Positions 24,599-36,270 of a DNA stretch of 64,000 bases are shown here, piece by piece. The notes under the pieces are model-generated. The model worked only from the letters and a program-made list of their open reading frames with translations, searched no databases and had not been told where the DNA came from. This stretch comes from Cystobasidiopsis lactophilus. Lineage: Eukaryota; Basidiomycota; Agaricostilbomycetes; Agaricostilbales; Chionosphaeraceae. A program made the position numbers and the translations under genes. Position 1 is the stretch's first letter, and each line of letters begins with the position of its first letter. The stretch spans positions 65,828-129,827 of the forward strand of contig BCIO01000004.1 in the NCBI GenBank assembly GCA_001599975.1. Direction: 5' to 3'.

Positions 24599-26487
24599 TC
24601 AAGTCACTCCTCTTCTGCCCGCGAGAACACATTTGCGAATCAGAGCCAAAACACGCTCGCTTGGCCCGTTCAAAAAGTCCAACTCCACTTGCACTCGCCA
24701 CAGGTTGTCGTCGACTCGCGGGTCGAAGAGGTTGGCGGTGGCGGCCTCAAGGGCGGCCGTCCAGTGCGCATGTCGCTCCGGATCGTCCAAGAAGACGCCG
24801 TCAAGACTTGCGATCACAACATCCAGGACTTGTTTGAGCTTGTCGGATCTGCCGAACAGTTAGAAATGGCGTTCTCAAGCAACAAGGGCAAGCACGTACG
24901 AGATGCCTGATATGGCCTCCCAAACTTCATCACTATAGGTCTGGCCCTCGATGGCCTCTTGGGCTCTGTTGAACTTGTCAGCGATATCAATGGAACACAG
25001 AGGGGGGAGCCTACATTCTCAACGCCACGGTCGTGACTTCGTGGCGCCCCAGCACACGGAGATCGCGATCCAAGACGTTCCCTTCTGGCGTCCGGCCAAA
25101 TTGCTCCAGAATGTCCAAAGCGTAGGTCAAAGTCTTGCTGGAAGGCTCGACTGTTGGAAAGAGATCAGGATCGGTCGTGCTCGTTGGAGCGAACGATGAC
25201 TGACCTTGTTGGACCAAGCGATGTGCAAAAGGGACAAAGAAGGCTTGGTAGCCGGGTCGGCTGTTGCCAAGGAAGTCCACTTTCATAGTCTCCAAAGCGT
25301 ACACCGTCATGTTGAAGGCCATCCGTTGGCCTCCGAACGTCCAGACGTGGTCAGTCAGGTGAGCCCACGCCCTAGCCTCGGCCTCGAAGTCTTCAGGCTG
25401 CTTGGTCTATGCGCATTTTCAACATGTGAATGTCAAATGGCAACGAAAAAGACCCACGGGACATGGGAGCGGCTCCTTCTTGGGCAGCCGATACTCATAA
25501 TGCCCCAGCTCGTTCGGTTTGTAGCCAAGCTCGGCCCAATAGTCGTTCTCGGGGTAAATCGCATCGACGTATAAGACGTCCTGAAAGAAGGATGAGTTAA
25601 AGTCTGAACGGGTGAGCAACAACAAAAGGAGGACAACATACAGGCAAAAAACCAGGCGCGTCGTCGTCGTCCTGCAGCCAGCTATTGCTCAGGACGGGCG
25701 TGGTGCAGTTGACGGACCAGCTGTGCGGAACTTGGGCTCCAATCTAGATCCGAGGTCAAAAGAAATGCCTTCGACAAATCGAGTGTTCAACTCACCTCGA
25801 CATCATGCCCATCGAGGGGCCCTTTCTGCATGAACTTGGACAGGCCATTGAGGAAGTTGACGGCGATGCTGTCAAGGTGGGCATCCGGGATGATCGGGCC
25901 GAATTCGAGCGCTGCCAGCTGTTGTTGATTTCACGTGTCAGAGGGCCGTTGGACGCCAACTCTAGTGTGAACTCACACAAAGGTCGCGATAGACAGTCCA
26001 GTACTCAGCACGCCTGGAGTTGTACTCGTCCGGTATCATCTCTTGCGCCTTGCGACGGGCAGCGAAGTCGCTGCCACCACGGTCGGCGCCAACATAGTTC
26101 GAGAGCAAATGGACCTCAAAAGCAGCCGGCGATAAGATCGGACCAAAGCGACTTCTGACTTCGCAGCAAAAGGGGAACATCTTGAGCAAGTTATCGCTGC
26201 AATGTTTTGATCAGGTCAATGCTGGAGCAAGAAGGCAAGCTCGACGCACTTTGGAGTTGCGACTGCGAGCTCGGCTGGGAGCTCTTTGGCCACAGCTGCA
26301 GTGTTGTTGAAGATGGAAAGGAAAATGCTTGAGTCCTTGTATTGATACGCCCAAGTGTTCGGAGTCAGCTCGGCCGTTGGAGCCATTGCTGCAGTAAACC
26401 GACAGTCAAGTTTAGCTCCGTCTGGTGCAGTGTAGCACTGTGAACGATAAGACAATACTAACCCTGATTTGAGGTGGAAGACGACAT
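24599..26487 (-). CDS. Conserved-looking protein of unknown function
   Basis: Ten-exon model (5' to 3'): 26463-26487, 26250-26388, 25977-26196, 25796-25918, 25642-25743, 25458-25580, 25205-25406, 25015-25150, 24900-24965, 24599-24848. All phases close, giving 461 residues, with donors GTTAGT, GTGCGT, GTGAGT, GTATGT, GTGGGT, GTCAGT and GTACGT. I do not recognise the family. The product looks soluble: no signal peptide, no membrane helix, many aromatic and acidic residues, and helical repeats in the last 150 residues (around LDVVIASLDGVFLDDPERH). A DDDD cluster precedes the segment DVLYVDAIYPENDYW. Coding nature is supported by the consistent splice grammar and protein-like composition. Function should be left open. 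Confidence 0.72.
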
Positions 26488-26669
26488 TCGAAGTGGACAA
26501 TGGTGGACAGAAGAGAAGAAAAAGAGACACAAGCCCCCGCTCCGTTCGCCACCGTTAGAAAATGCCGTTGGAAGCAATCCGCGGTACCACAATTTCTCGA
26601 AAAGGAATTTGCTCAAAAATGACTCCTTTGAAGTTTGGACTGCAACCAGTCGATCTTCGGCCCACATCC
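26488..26669. other. Upstream region of the unknown gene
   Basis: Presumed promoter. It directly abuts the 287-bp repeat array. Confidence 0.5.
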
Positions 26670-27424
26670 TCGAGCAAATCCGGGACAGCGGACACGCAGC
26701 CTCTGTGTCGCTCCAGCCTCTGTGAGGGGAGGGCTAGGCAACCGTCTGTCCCGGCAGCGCCTGTCGACGAACAAAACTTGCAGCATAGAACGGCCCGGGT
26801 TTGAGCGCGAGTTCGCCTGGGCTTGACTCGCTGTAGGAGCTGTTGCGCTGTTGTGCCTTGAAGACCGACAATCTTGCTCTGTCCTATGCGACACTTCTCG
26901 AGGAACGCTCCTCGTTACTGTTGAATGTTGCGCACTTGAAAGTCACCACACAGCCCTCGAGCAAATCCGGGACAGCGGACACGCAGCCTCTGTGTCGCTC
27001 CAGCCTCTGTGAGGGGAGGGCTAGGCAACCGTCTGTCCCGGCAGCGCCTGTCGACGAACAAAACTTGCAGCATAGAACGGCCCGGGTTTGAGCGCGAGTT
27101 CGCCTGGGCTTGACTCGCTGTAGGAGCTGTTGCGCTGTTGTGCCTTGAAGACCGACAATCTTGCTCTGTCCTATGCGACACTTCTCGAGGAACGCTCCTC
27201 GTTACTGTTGAATGTTGCGCACTTGAAAGTCACCACACAGCACTCGAGCAAATCCGGGACAGCGGACACGCAGCCTCTGTGTCGCTCCAGCCTCTGTGAG
27301 GGGAGGGCTAGGCAACCGTCTGTCCCGGCAGCGCCTGTCGACCAACAAATCCTGCAGCATAGAACGGTCCGGGTTTGAGCGCGAGTTCGCCTGGGCTTGA
27401 CTCGCTGTAGGAGCTGTTGCGCTG
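26670..27424. repeat. 287-bp tandem repeat, about 2.6 copies
   Basis: Units begin TCGAGCAAATCCGGGACAGC at 26670, 26957 and 27244; the period is exactly 287 bp. Copies 1 and 2 look identical over almost the whole unit. Copy 3 stops after about 180 bp and has a few substitutions (CGACCAACAAATCC versus CGACGAACAAAACT). Small open frames are repeated with the units, but none resembles a protein; 287 is not a multiple of three, so the frame shifts between copies. No terminal inverted repeats or target duplications were seen. Confidence 0.92.
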
Positions 27425-28547
27425 ATTGCCTGGAAGAAAACGACACTTGTCGATCAATACTGTGCTCTTAGCTCGGGGGCTCACCCTTCTGCCTTGCGAA
27501 AGTACACAGACTGTGGGGAGCACTCGTATAGTAAGATGGCTATGCGAAGCAGCAGCAAAGAGAGCAAACCAACCTCTTTGTCATGCAAAGCCTTGCCAGA
27601 CATGTCTTCGCCAAAAGTCCTTGTAAAGTCCGCTTCACGTCATTGTAGGCTCTTGTAAGAACGTGCAAAAGCTATATGGAAGCTATCGCAAGGGCAAAAG
27701 AGCACATTTGACTGTCCCGCTCTTTGAGCGCCGGCAGAAATGGCGAGTCGACTGAGGAGACCAGATTGACAGCGGAAGCGCGCAGGATTTCTTCTCCAGC
27801 TCTAAGAAGTCAATGAACCGCATTTGAGACACTCCGAAGACGCAAAACCATGAGACCGAGTCGACCTCCACGGCAATTCTGAATTTCTGAGCGCATGCAT
27901 GATGAACACGGCAGGGCCAATCGCGGCCACCATTCAGCTCGGCTAACGCTCAAACAGTCAGATCAGTCCACATTGGCATTAAGAATGCAATCGTTCAGAG
28001 ATTGGCCGTCCCTCCAAGGTTCTCCTCTGGCCTCACTCCCGCCACCCTGAGGCCCCTGGCCAAACTTCTGGGAGCCGACAAAGTCAAGCAGTATGTCCGG
28101 ATGTTTCGTGTATATTCATGCTACGAGAGAAGAGAGTTTTACGGTATGAGTTTCGAGAGAGAGAGAGAGAGACTTTTACTATTCGAGGAAAAGGTCGAGG
28201 GAAGAGCGGCGGGAGGAGGGCAGCTAGGGGTTCTAACAACACGACAAGCACTGACAAGTAGAACCCAAAGCAAGAAAGCCCTAAAGAGCCAGAATGGGCG
28301 AACCCAGGTCGCCCGAGCGAAGAAGGAGACGCCATGAGCGTTTTCTAGATGGTGAGGAAGACGACGACGAGCAGGTGGGGCGCCAGGAGGCCAAAAATGT
28401 GGACAGATGGAAAGGGCAAGGGGTTTCTAGAAGAAGAACCAGAGGGTCGAGAGAAGCCGGGAAAATAGTGCAGTGAGTGTAAAGTGTCAGAAAAGTGCTG
28501 GGGGTGCAGAGTAAGACGAAGGTTCGGCCGGCCTAGTGGGTGAAGCG
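27425..28547. other. Gene-poor stretch downstream of repeat array
   Basis: No confident gene. A possible exon-like frame on the plus strand (about 27930-28090, reading LTPATLRPLAKLLGADKVKQ before a GTATGT donor-like site) has protein-like composition, but I cannot connect it to other exons. A GA-rich simple repeat (AGAGAGAGAG) lies near 28160, and purine-rich sequence continues to the HOG1 3' end. Confidence 0.4.
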
Positions 28548-30434
<1,887 letters not shown>

Positions 30435-30756
30435 GCCGGGCAAGTCTCTCGTTCAAAAATCAGCGGGCGGGCGGGTTCTTGAGCGCAAACACAACGGCCG
30501 GCGTTCGGCTTTTGTAGCTGCTACGACTGAAGCGCGGTTGCTGGTGGCGGCACAGGCAATGGACCGCTGGGCGATGGGTGGCAAGCGCAGGTTTGAGGGT
30601 GCCGCTCCGGTCTTCAGTTCCACCGGACAGCCCCACCTGCAAGTGGTCCCTCCCTGAAAATTCTGAGATTGGTATGTACAGTTTCAAGTGTTCATTTCAA
30701 GGTTTTGTAAAGCCATAAGGGCCGGTAGAAACGAAGCAGGAGTCGTAAAAGGTTGT
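30435..30756. other. HOG1 promoter / ISH1 3' region
   Basis: About 320 bp between two same-strand genes. No further gene or clear motif recognised. Confidence 0.5.
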
Positions 30757-33700
30757 TCACAATTCGTTCTGTGGCGTACCAGACGTCATCAGCCAAATGT
30801 TTCCGGAGTGGCAAGTGGACAGCGCACCTTGACGCTCCTCGTAGCCGAAGCCCAGGACTTGGAGACGGACACGGAAGCCGCCGACGAGGCCGCTGTTCAT
30901 TGCGTGTGGAAGCACAGATAAGCAAAGGTCATCTTTAGAAAAGGAGAGCACAACGAACAGGAAGCGGAAGCGGACAAGGTCGACAGGTAGGAGTACCTCG
31001 ACTTTGAAATGCTCGACAGCGAGGCGTAGGCCGTCTTGCTAGCCTGGGACGCGGCCGAGTAGGCGGACTTGGAGACGGACGAGTAGGTCGAGCTGGCCTC
31101 CTTCGACAAGCTGGGGGAGGCGGAAGCGGCCGACTTGGAGGCCTTCGAAGCCAGAGAAGAGGCGGACGAGGTAGCCTTGATGGCAGCGGACGAAGCGGAC
31201 GAGGAAGCCACGCTGAGCGCCGACTCGACCGACTTGCTCGCCACCGACAACAAAGAGGAGGCGGACAGGCTGAGGGAGGAGTAGAATGAGCTGGCCGACG
31301 ACGAGGCGCGCGAGTACAGGCTGGTGACTGAGGGCGAGAGGCTCGAGGACAGGCTGGAGGCCGACTTGGAAGCCGCCGATGCTGCGCTCTTGGCCGACTT
31401 GGACACGTCGGATGCTGCGCTCGTCACAGATGGCGACAAGCTCTTGCTCAGGCTGGACGCGCTCTTGCTGGCGACCGAAGCTGCCGACGATGCCGACTTT
31501 GACGCGACCGAGGCAGCGGACGAGGCCGACTTGCTGGCCACCGATGCCGCCGATCCGCCAGACTTGCTGGCAATCGAAGCGTACGAAGCCGCATTGTCTT
31601 GTGCTTCCTTCAAGTTGTACTTGCCCTGTGGCACCAGGTTTAACTGCCAGATCGACATTCAGTAGATCAGACTGCCCACCTTGAGACCGGCTTCTTCGCC
31701 GTAGCCGCCAAAAGCACCAGCGGCGCCCCTAAGCAAAGCCAAAGCCTCTGCCACCTTTTCCTCGCCGACATGCACGCCGCTGGACACCCAGTCGCTGATG
31801 GTGCTCGCCAAGCCAGAGAGGCCGCCTTGGACGGACACAAAGTTTTCTTTCATCGACCCGATGAGCTCGGACCTGGTAGCCGTGGAAGGTGCGGTGACGC
31901 CGTGCTCGCGGAGCCAGCCTCGGATGCGGGCGTCGGACCAGGTGGCGTACGAGTGGGTCTTGGAGGTCCAGGAGTAGTTCTTTTGGAAAGCCTTGAGCAG
32001 CTCGTCCTTCTTGGCCTGGTAGTCGGACTTGATGAAGCCGTTGGAGACCAACCAGGAGCGCATGTCGCTCTCGGTCCAGAAGTCCCACACCGTAGACTTG
32101 GCCTTAGCGTAGTTGGTCTCGAGCAGAGCTTCAAGCTCGTGGCGCTTCAGATCGAGCACCTCGGCCTTGGTCGCCAGATCGTTTTCGACCAGGAATTCGC
32201 GCATTTGCGAGTTGGACCAGGTATCCCACAGCTTGTCAGACGCGGCATAGTAGTTGTCCTTGGCGGCGGCGAGCAGCTCGTCTCGCTTGGCCTCGGCGGG
32301 GGTCTTGATGATGCCGGCCTTCTCGAGGTAGTGGCGCAAAAAGTTGTCATCCCAGGTCTGTTCGTTCGTCACAAAGCTTCATTGAATTTCTTGTCTCAAA
32401 AAGTGAGGGAGGAAAACGAACAGCATAGGCCGAGTCTCGCAGACCGTAGTACTTTTCGCCAATGGACTCTTCCAGTTGCTGGCGGGTCGACTTGGGCGCA
32501 GCAATCACGCCGCGGGATTCGAGCCAGTGGCGGATTTGGTTGTCGCCTGTAAGCAGTCAATCAAATCAAGTCATGACTTCTATGTAACAGCTACTCACTC
32601 CACCAAGTCCAGGTAGTGTCTTTGGCACTGGAAGTGAATGGTACGAAACTTGAGAGGAGTGGTCATTGAAGGAGGCCGCCTTCGCTCACGCATAGTAGTT
32701 CTTGTTCATCAAGTCGGTGAGGTCAGCGCGAGTCTTGGCTTGCTTGGTTTGGGCAACGCCGTGCTATGAGAATCCCGAGATTAGACATGCCACACGCCTG
32801 GAGGCAAGGACGTAAAACTCACATCGATCAGCCATTTCCGGATGTACGAGTCGGCTGTACCAAGACATGCTGGGATTAGCACACAGAAAGAAGCGAAGTT
32901 AGAAAAGACAAGCGTACACCAGGTATCGTAGACATTGTCGGCAGCATCGTTGTAGACCGATTTGACCTTGGAAAGCTGGATTGAAGACGCCTTAGTCAAA
33001 GTTGCAGCGTGTACAAAGAGGCGACTCACCAGCTCATCACGCTTAGCTTGGGCAGGAGTAGAGACAACACCCTTGCTCTCGAGATAGCGTCGCAATTCGT
33101 TGTCGGCTGAAGAGGACAACTGGATGTCAGAAACCGAACCTGTTTGCTGATACGGTAAAAGGGCACCTACACCAGGTCGAGTAGACGTAATCCTTGGCGT
33201 CCTCAAATTTCGCGTTGGTGTAGTCGTAAGGGAGGCGGGCCGCGTCGGTGGCGGCGTACCAGGCCGAGGAGATGCTCTCACTGGCAGTGTGGGCGGCATT
33301 CGCCAAAGTCGCGGTTGCTTGCGCGGCGACCGAAGATGCAGAGGACGCATATTCCTTGGCCAAAAGCAGGAGCTCTTCGCGCTTGGAAGCGGGCGAGATG
33401 ACGCCTTTTTGGAGCAGGAAGGAGCGCAGCTCCGAATCGGTCCAGGAGTCGACCAAGGGAGAGCGTTGTGCAGAGTGGAAAACGTGCTGAGCTTGGGCAC
33501 CGGCTTGGTTGATGTACGAGCGAGCGCCTTCCCAGTTGGCCTTGACCTGGTCGAGAAGCTCTTCGCGGGTCGACTTCGGCTTGGCTTTCAAGCCGTGGTC
33601 TTCAAGCCACCCAGTCAAGTCTTCGGTCGACCATTGGTCATAGGCCGTGTCGTAGTAGCGGCGAATGCTGCCCACGACCTGATCGCGGGCGTTGGCCGCC

Positions 33701-34270
33701 TTGGCTGTGGCCGTGGGCACGGCCCGGTTTGCGAACCAGCTCGAAACATCGGCATCGGCTGCGAGGCCTCTATCAAGAGCTATCCCCGAGAGGGATGTGG
33801 GAAGAAAGGACTCACTCCAAGTATCGTATCTAAGAGCAAGAGAAGGGAAAAAGTTCAACACTTTCGACCCATTGTTGAAAGGAAGACCTTCGCTCACGCT
33901 TTGTCGTAACTCGTGGCAACCAGGTCTCGCAGTTGCTCAGAGTTCAAATTCGCTGCCAGATCAATGTTTTTCAGAGAAAATCAAACATGACGTGGCGACG
34001 GCAAACACTCACCAGGATTTGGGATTTTGTGCTGCCAGATCCCTCGTCAAACCACTTGCCAACCGGCATAGCGACTTGGGAAGCTTACATCGGTCAGCCA
34101 TTGCTGCGAGAAACAGATTAGAGCGAGCAAAAATTGCCAGACGTAAGACGGCTTCTCACTTCGAGCTGGCTGTCAGTCCAGTCACGCCATGCGGGAGCGC
34201 TCCTCGAGAAGAGGCCAGCCTGGGCGGACAGGGCTAGGACGCAGAACACTAAGTTTTTGGTCAGCTTCAT
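30757..34270 (-). CDS. ISH1/MSC1-like stress protein with 11 Ish1 domains and Ser/Ala tail
   Basis: Sixteen exons (5' to 3'): 34160-34270, 34089-34103, 34013-34031, 33898-33952, 33816-33829, 33171-33758, 33030-33106, 32918-32975, 32823-32854, 32690-32763, 32599-32627, 32422-32546, 31680-32357, 30959-31625, 30828-30892, 30757-30768; 872 residues, all phases closing. A signal peptide (MKLTKNLVFCVLALSAQAG) precedes about eleven Ish1 domains, each of the pattern W-[ST]-[DE]-x2-[LI]-R-x-[WFY]-L-x4-G, followed by a K/R-R-x-EL helix. From about residue 635 a Ser/Ala/Lys repeat region (SASSAASVASKSA units) runs to the end. The last four residues are KNEL, a KDEL-like tail. S. pombe Ish1 is a nuclear-envelope stress protein induced through the Sty1 MAPK and Atf1. 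ER or nuclear-envelope lumen location is inferred. Three exons are only 14-19 nt. Confidence 0.88.
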
Positions 34271-34331
34271 GCTGAACGTCGTTGCAGGAAGACGAAAGGC
34301 AGAAAGGCGCAGAAGCTCGAGAGACGCAATG

Positions 34332-34464
34332 CGACGTCATACGTGGGGTTTCACGGGGGCGCCGATTCGATCTGCCTGGCATTCTATTGACCCTTGAAAT
34401 TGTTTGTATTGAGCTCTTGACTGACGACTCTGGATTTTTGCTTCGGACTTCGGAGTCGACGTCA
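34332..34464. promoter_or_regulatory. Two CRE-like octamers in the ISH1 / DUF1295-B divergent promoter
   Basis: The octamer CGACGTCA occurs at 34332-34339 and again at 34457-34464, in the 373-bp space between the two divergent start codons. It matches seven of eight bases of the CRE/ATF palindrome TGACGTCA. In S. pombe, ish1 is an Atf1 target, so ATF/CREB-type control of the ISH1 homologue is plausible. Binding is inferred. Confidence 0.45.
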
Positions 34465-34643
34465 AACTTGGCGACCATCGACGACTCGCCTGCCTGCCTG
34501 GCTCGATCTGCTGTGCTCCCAGAGAGTCTTTTCGTGGTCGAGATCCGAAAATTGCTAGCCTTCCCGCTTGCCTTCTCGTGTGACTCCCGACGAGCAAAGT
34601 CGAAAATCAACATCAAGAAGCAATCTTCTTTGTTGTTGCTGCT

Positions 34644-36127
34644 ATGGCTCCATCGGCACCCGACATCATTGATGGCTGGTATCTGACTTTGATTGCTTTG
34701 GTTACCTTGGCGATTCAAGGATCAGCTTTCGTTGTGTCGTATTTGGTGGGTGGCACTCGGACCACTCATCTCTTGAGCTGCGCTTATTATGAGCGAGGAC
34801 AGCTTCAATTCGACAAGGTAAGGATACTACACCGGAAAGGTTTGGAGCTTAAGCGATCGACAACAGATCACCGACTTTTCGGGCGCTTCCAACTTTGGCC
34901 TTAATGCTCTGCTTACCTTGCTCCTCCATTTCACCTTCACTCCGTCTAGCTTTTATGCTCGAAATATAGTGAGTATCATGTCTTACACATTGCAAAAGCT
35001 GAGCGAGGCGCCAGATCGCGTCGATTTTTCAAATCGTTTGGGCCATCCGAATGGGCAGCTTCTTGCTCTATCGGTCAGTCCATTTCTGAATCTCTTGGAA
35101 GGCTAAGTTTCAATAAAATGGCCCCAGAGTGCTAAAGGCTGGCTCCGATTCTCGATTCGACGAGGTAAACTTGCACATCAGGTAGTCTTTCAAATCAGGC
35201 TCACCGCTATGCGGCAGATGCGATCCAATATCCTCAAATTTGGCGGCTTCTGGACTTTCCAGTTCTTTTGGGTCTTCATCGTCTCCCTGCCCGTCGTGCT
35301 GCTCAATTCGCCCAATGTATCAGCCCCAGCTCGAGGTGGCGGCAACCCGAAATTCGGATCGGGCACCGACATCGTTGGCATCATTTTCTGGGTCTGTGGC
35401 TTCTTGTTGGAGACGATGGGCGATATCCAGAAGACGCAATACAAAAGTACCAAACCCGCCAAAGGCGAGATGTAGGATGTCTTCGCTTCGACGATTGTGC
35501 GGCGGCTGAAAGACGATTGCAGATGTCGTAAAGGCGTGTGGTCTTGGACACGACATCCCAACTACATGGGTGAAATCACGCTCTGGTGGGGTGTATGTTC
35601 TCTCTCCGTCAGAATGTGTGGCAAAGCTGACAAGTGGGCTCAGGTCTGGCTGCTCGTAAGCTGAGGTGTCGTTTGGACTTGGTAAATGCTCTGACCTCCA
35701 GTCCAGGTCCTTCAACCCGCAAGGTCTCATGCAGTGTCGAGCCGCGCAAGATCTGCCCTGTATGCGTCTGTCCTTTCGCCACTCTTCACCACACTTTTGC
35801 TTCTCTTTGTTTCCGGTGTAAGTTCATCTTAAGTGGTATACTGCCATTCCCCTTATTATGTGACAACAGCTCCCGACTGCCGAAAAGCCGGTCCAGAAGC
35901 GCTACTACCTGATGCAAGAGGGTCCCGACGCGGTGCAGAACCGGTCAACGTGGGACGACTACCAGGACTACCTGAACGACACCTCGATTCTCTTTCCCTT
36001 CCCTCCAGCAGTCTATCGAGCTCTACCAAAGGCTGTGAAGCAATACGTCTTCTTCGACTTGCCCATGTTCAACTTCAACCCGGACAAAGAAGGGGAGGCG
36101 GCCATCAACGAGGCTCGCCAGCAGTGA
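34644..36127 (+). CDS. DUF1295 membrane protein B
   Basis: Exons: 34644-34817, 34867-34968, 35015-35073, 35128-35164, 35218-35471, 35523-35592, 35644-35655, 35707-35817, 35870-36127; 358 residues. Helices follow the DUF1295 plan: WYLTLIALVTLAIQGSAFVV, the WAIRMGSFLLYRVLKAGSD loop, GFWTFQFFWVFIVSLPV, the GDIQK motif after a long helix, and the hallmark GVWSWTRHPNYMGE followed by ITLWWGVWLL. The family resembles steroid 5-alpha reductases and NnrU-type membrane proteins; substrate unknown. The C-terminal 80 residues are hydrophilic and extend beyond the family core. Exon 7 is only 12 nt (VWLL), flanked by 51-nt introns; it restores the conserved motif, which supports it. This is a second, divergent member of the family in this window. 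Confidence 0.85.
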
Positions 36128-36270
36128 TACTTTTTGCACAACATCTAATTGTAGAACCCCTAGACAGTATTTTGACCCACAATTTCATTGAATGCGCCAA
36201 CTTGAGTCCGACGAGTCGTCGGAATCGGACCTTCAGCCGCAGCGACCACTGCCCGAGCTTCAAAAATGCC

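Noticed and set aside
26670-27424. A mobile element in the 287-bp array
   Set aside because: No terminal inverted repeats, target duplication or transposase-like frame.
28002-28337. Plus-strand frame starting LAVPPRFSSG
   Set aside because: The first part looks protein-like and ends at a donor-like GTATGT, but no partner exons or family were found; the later part is a GA-rich simple repeat.
34013-34103. Treating 34089-34103 and 34013-34031 as intronic noise
   Set aside because: Dropping them breaks the first Ish1 domain (QWLTD-HKIPNP); the splice sites and phases support real microexons.
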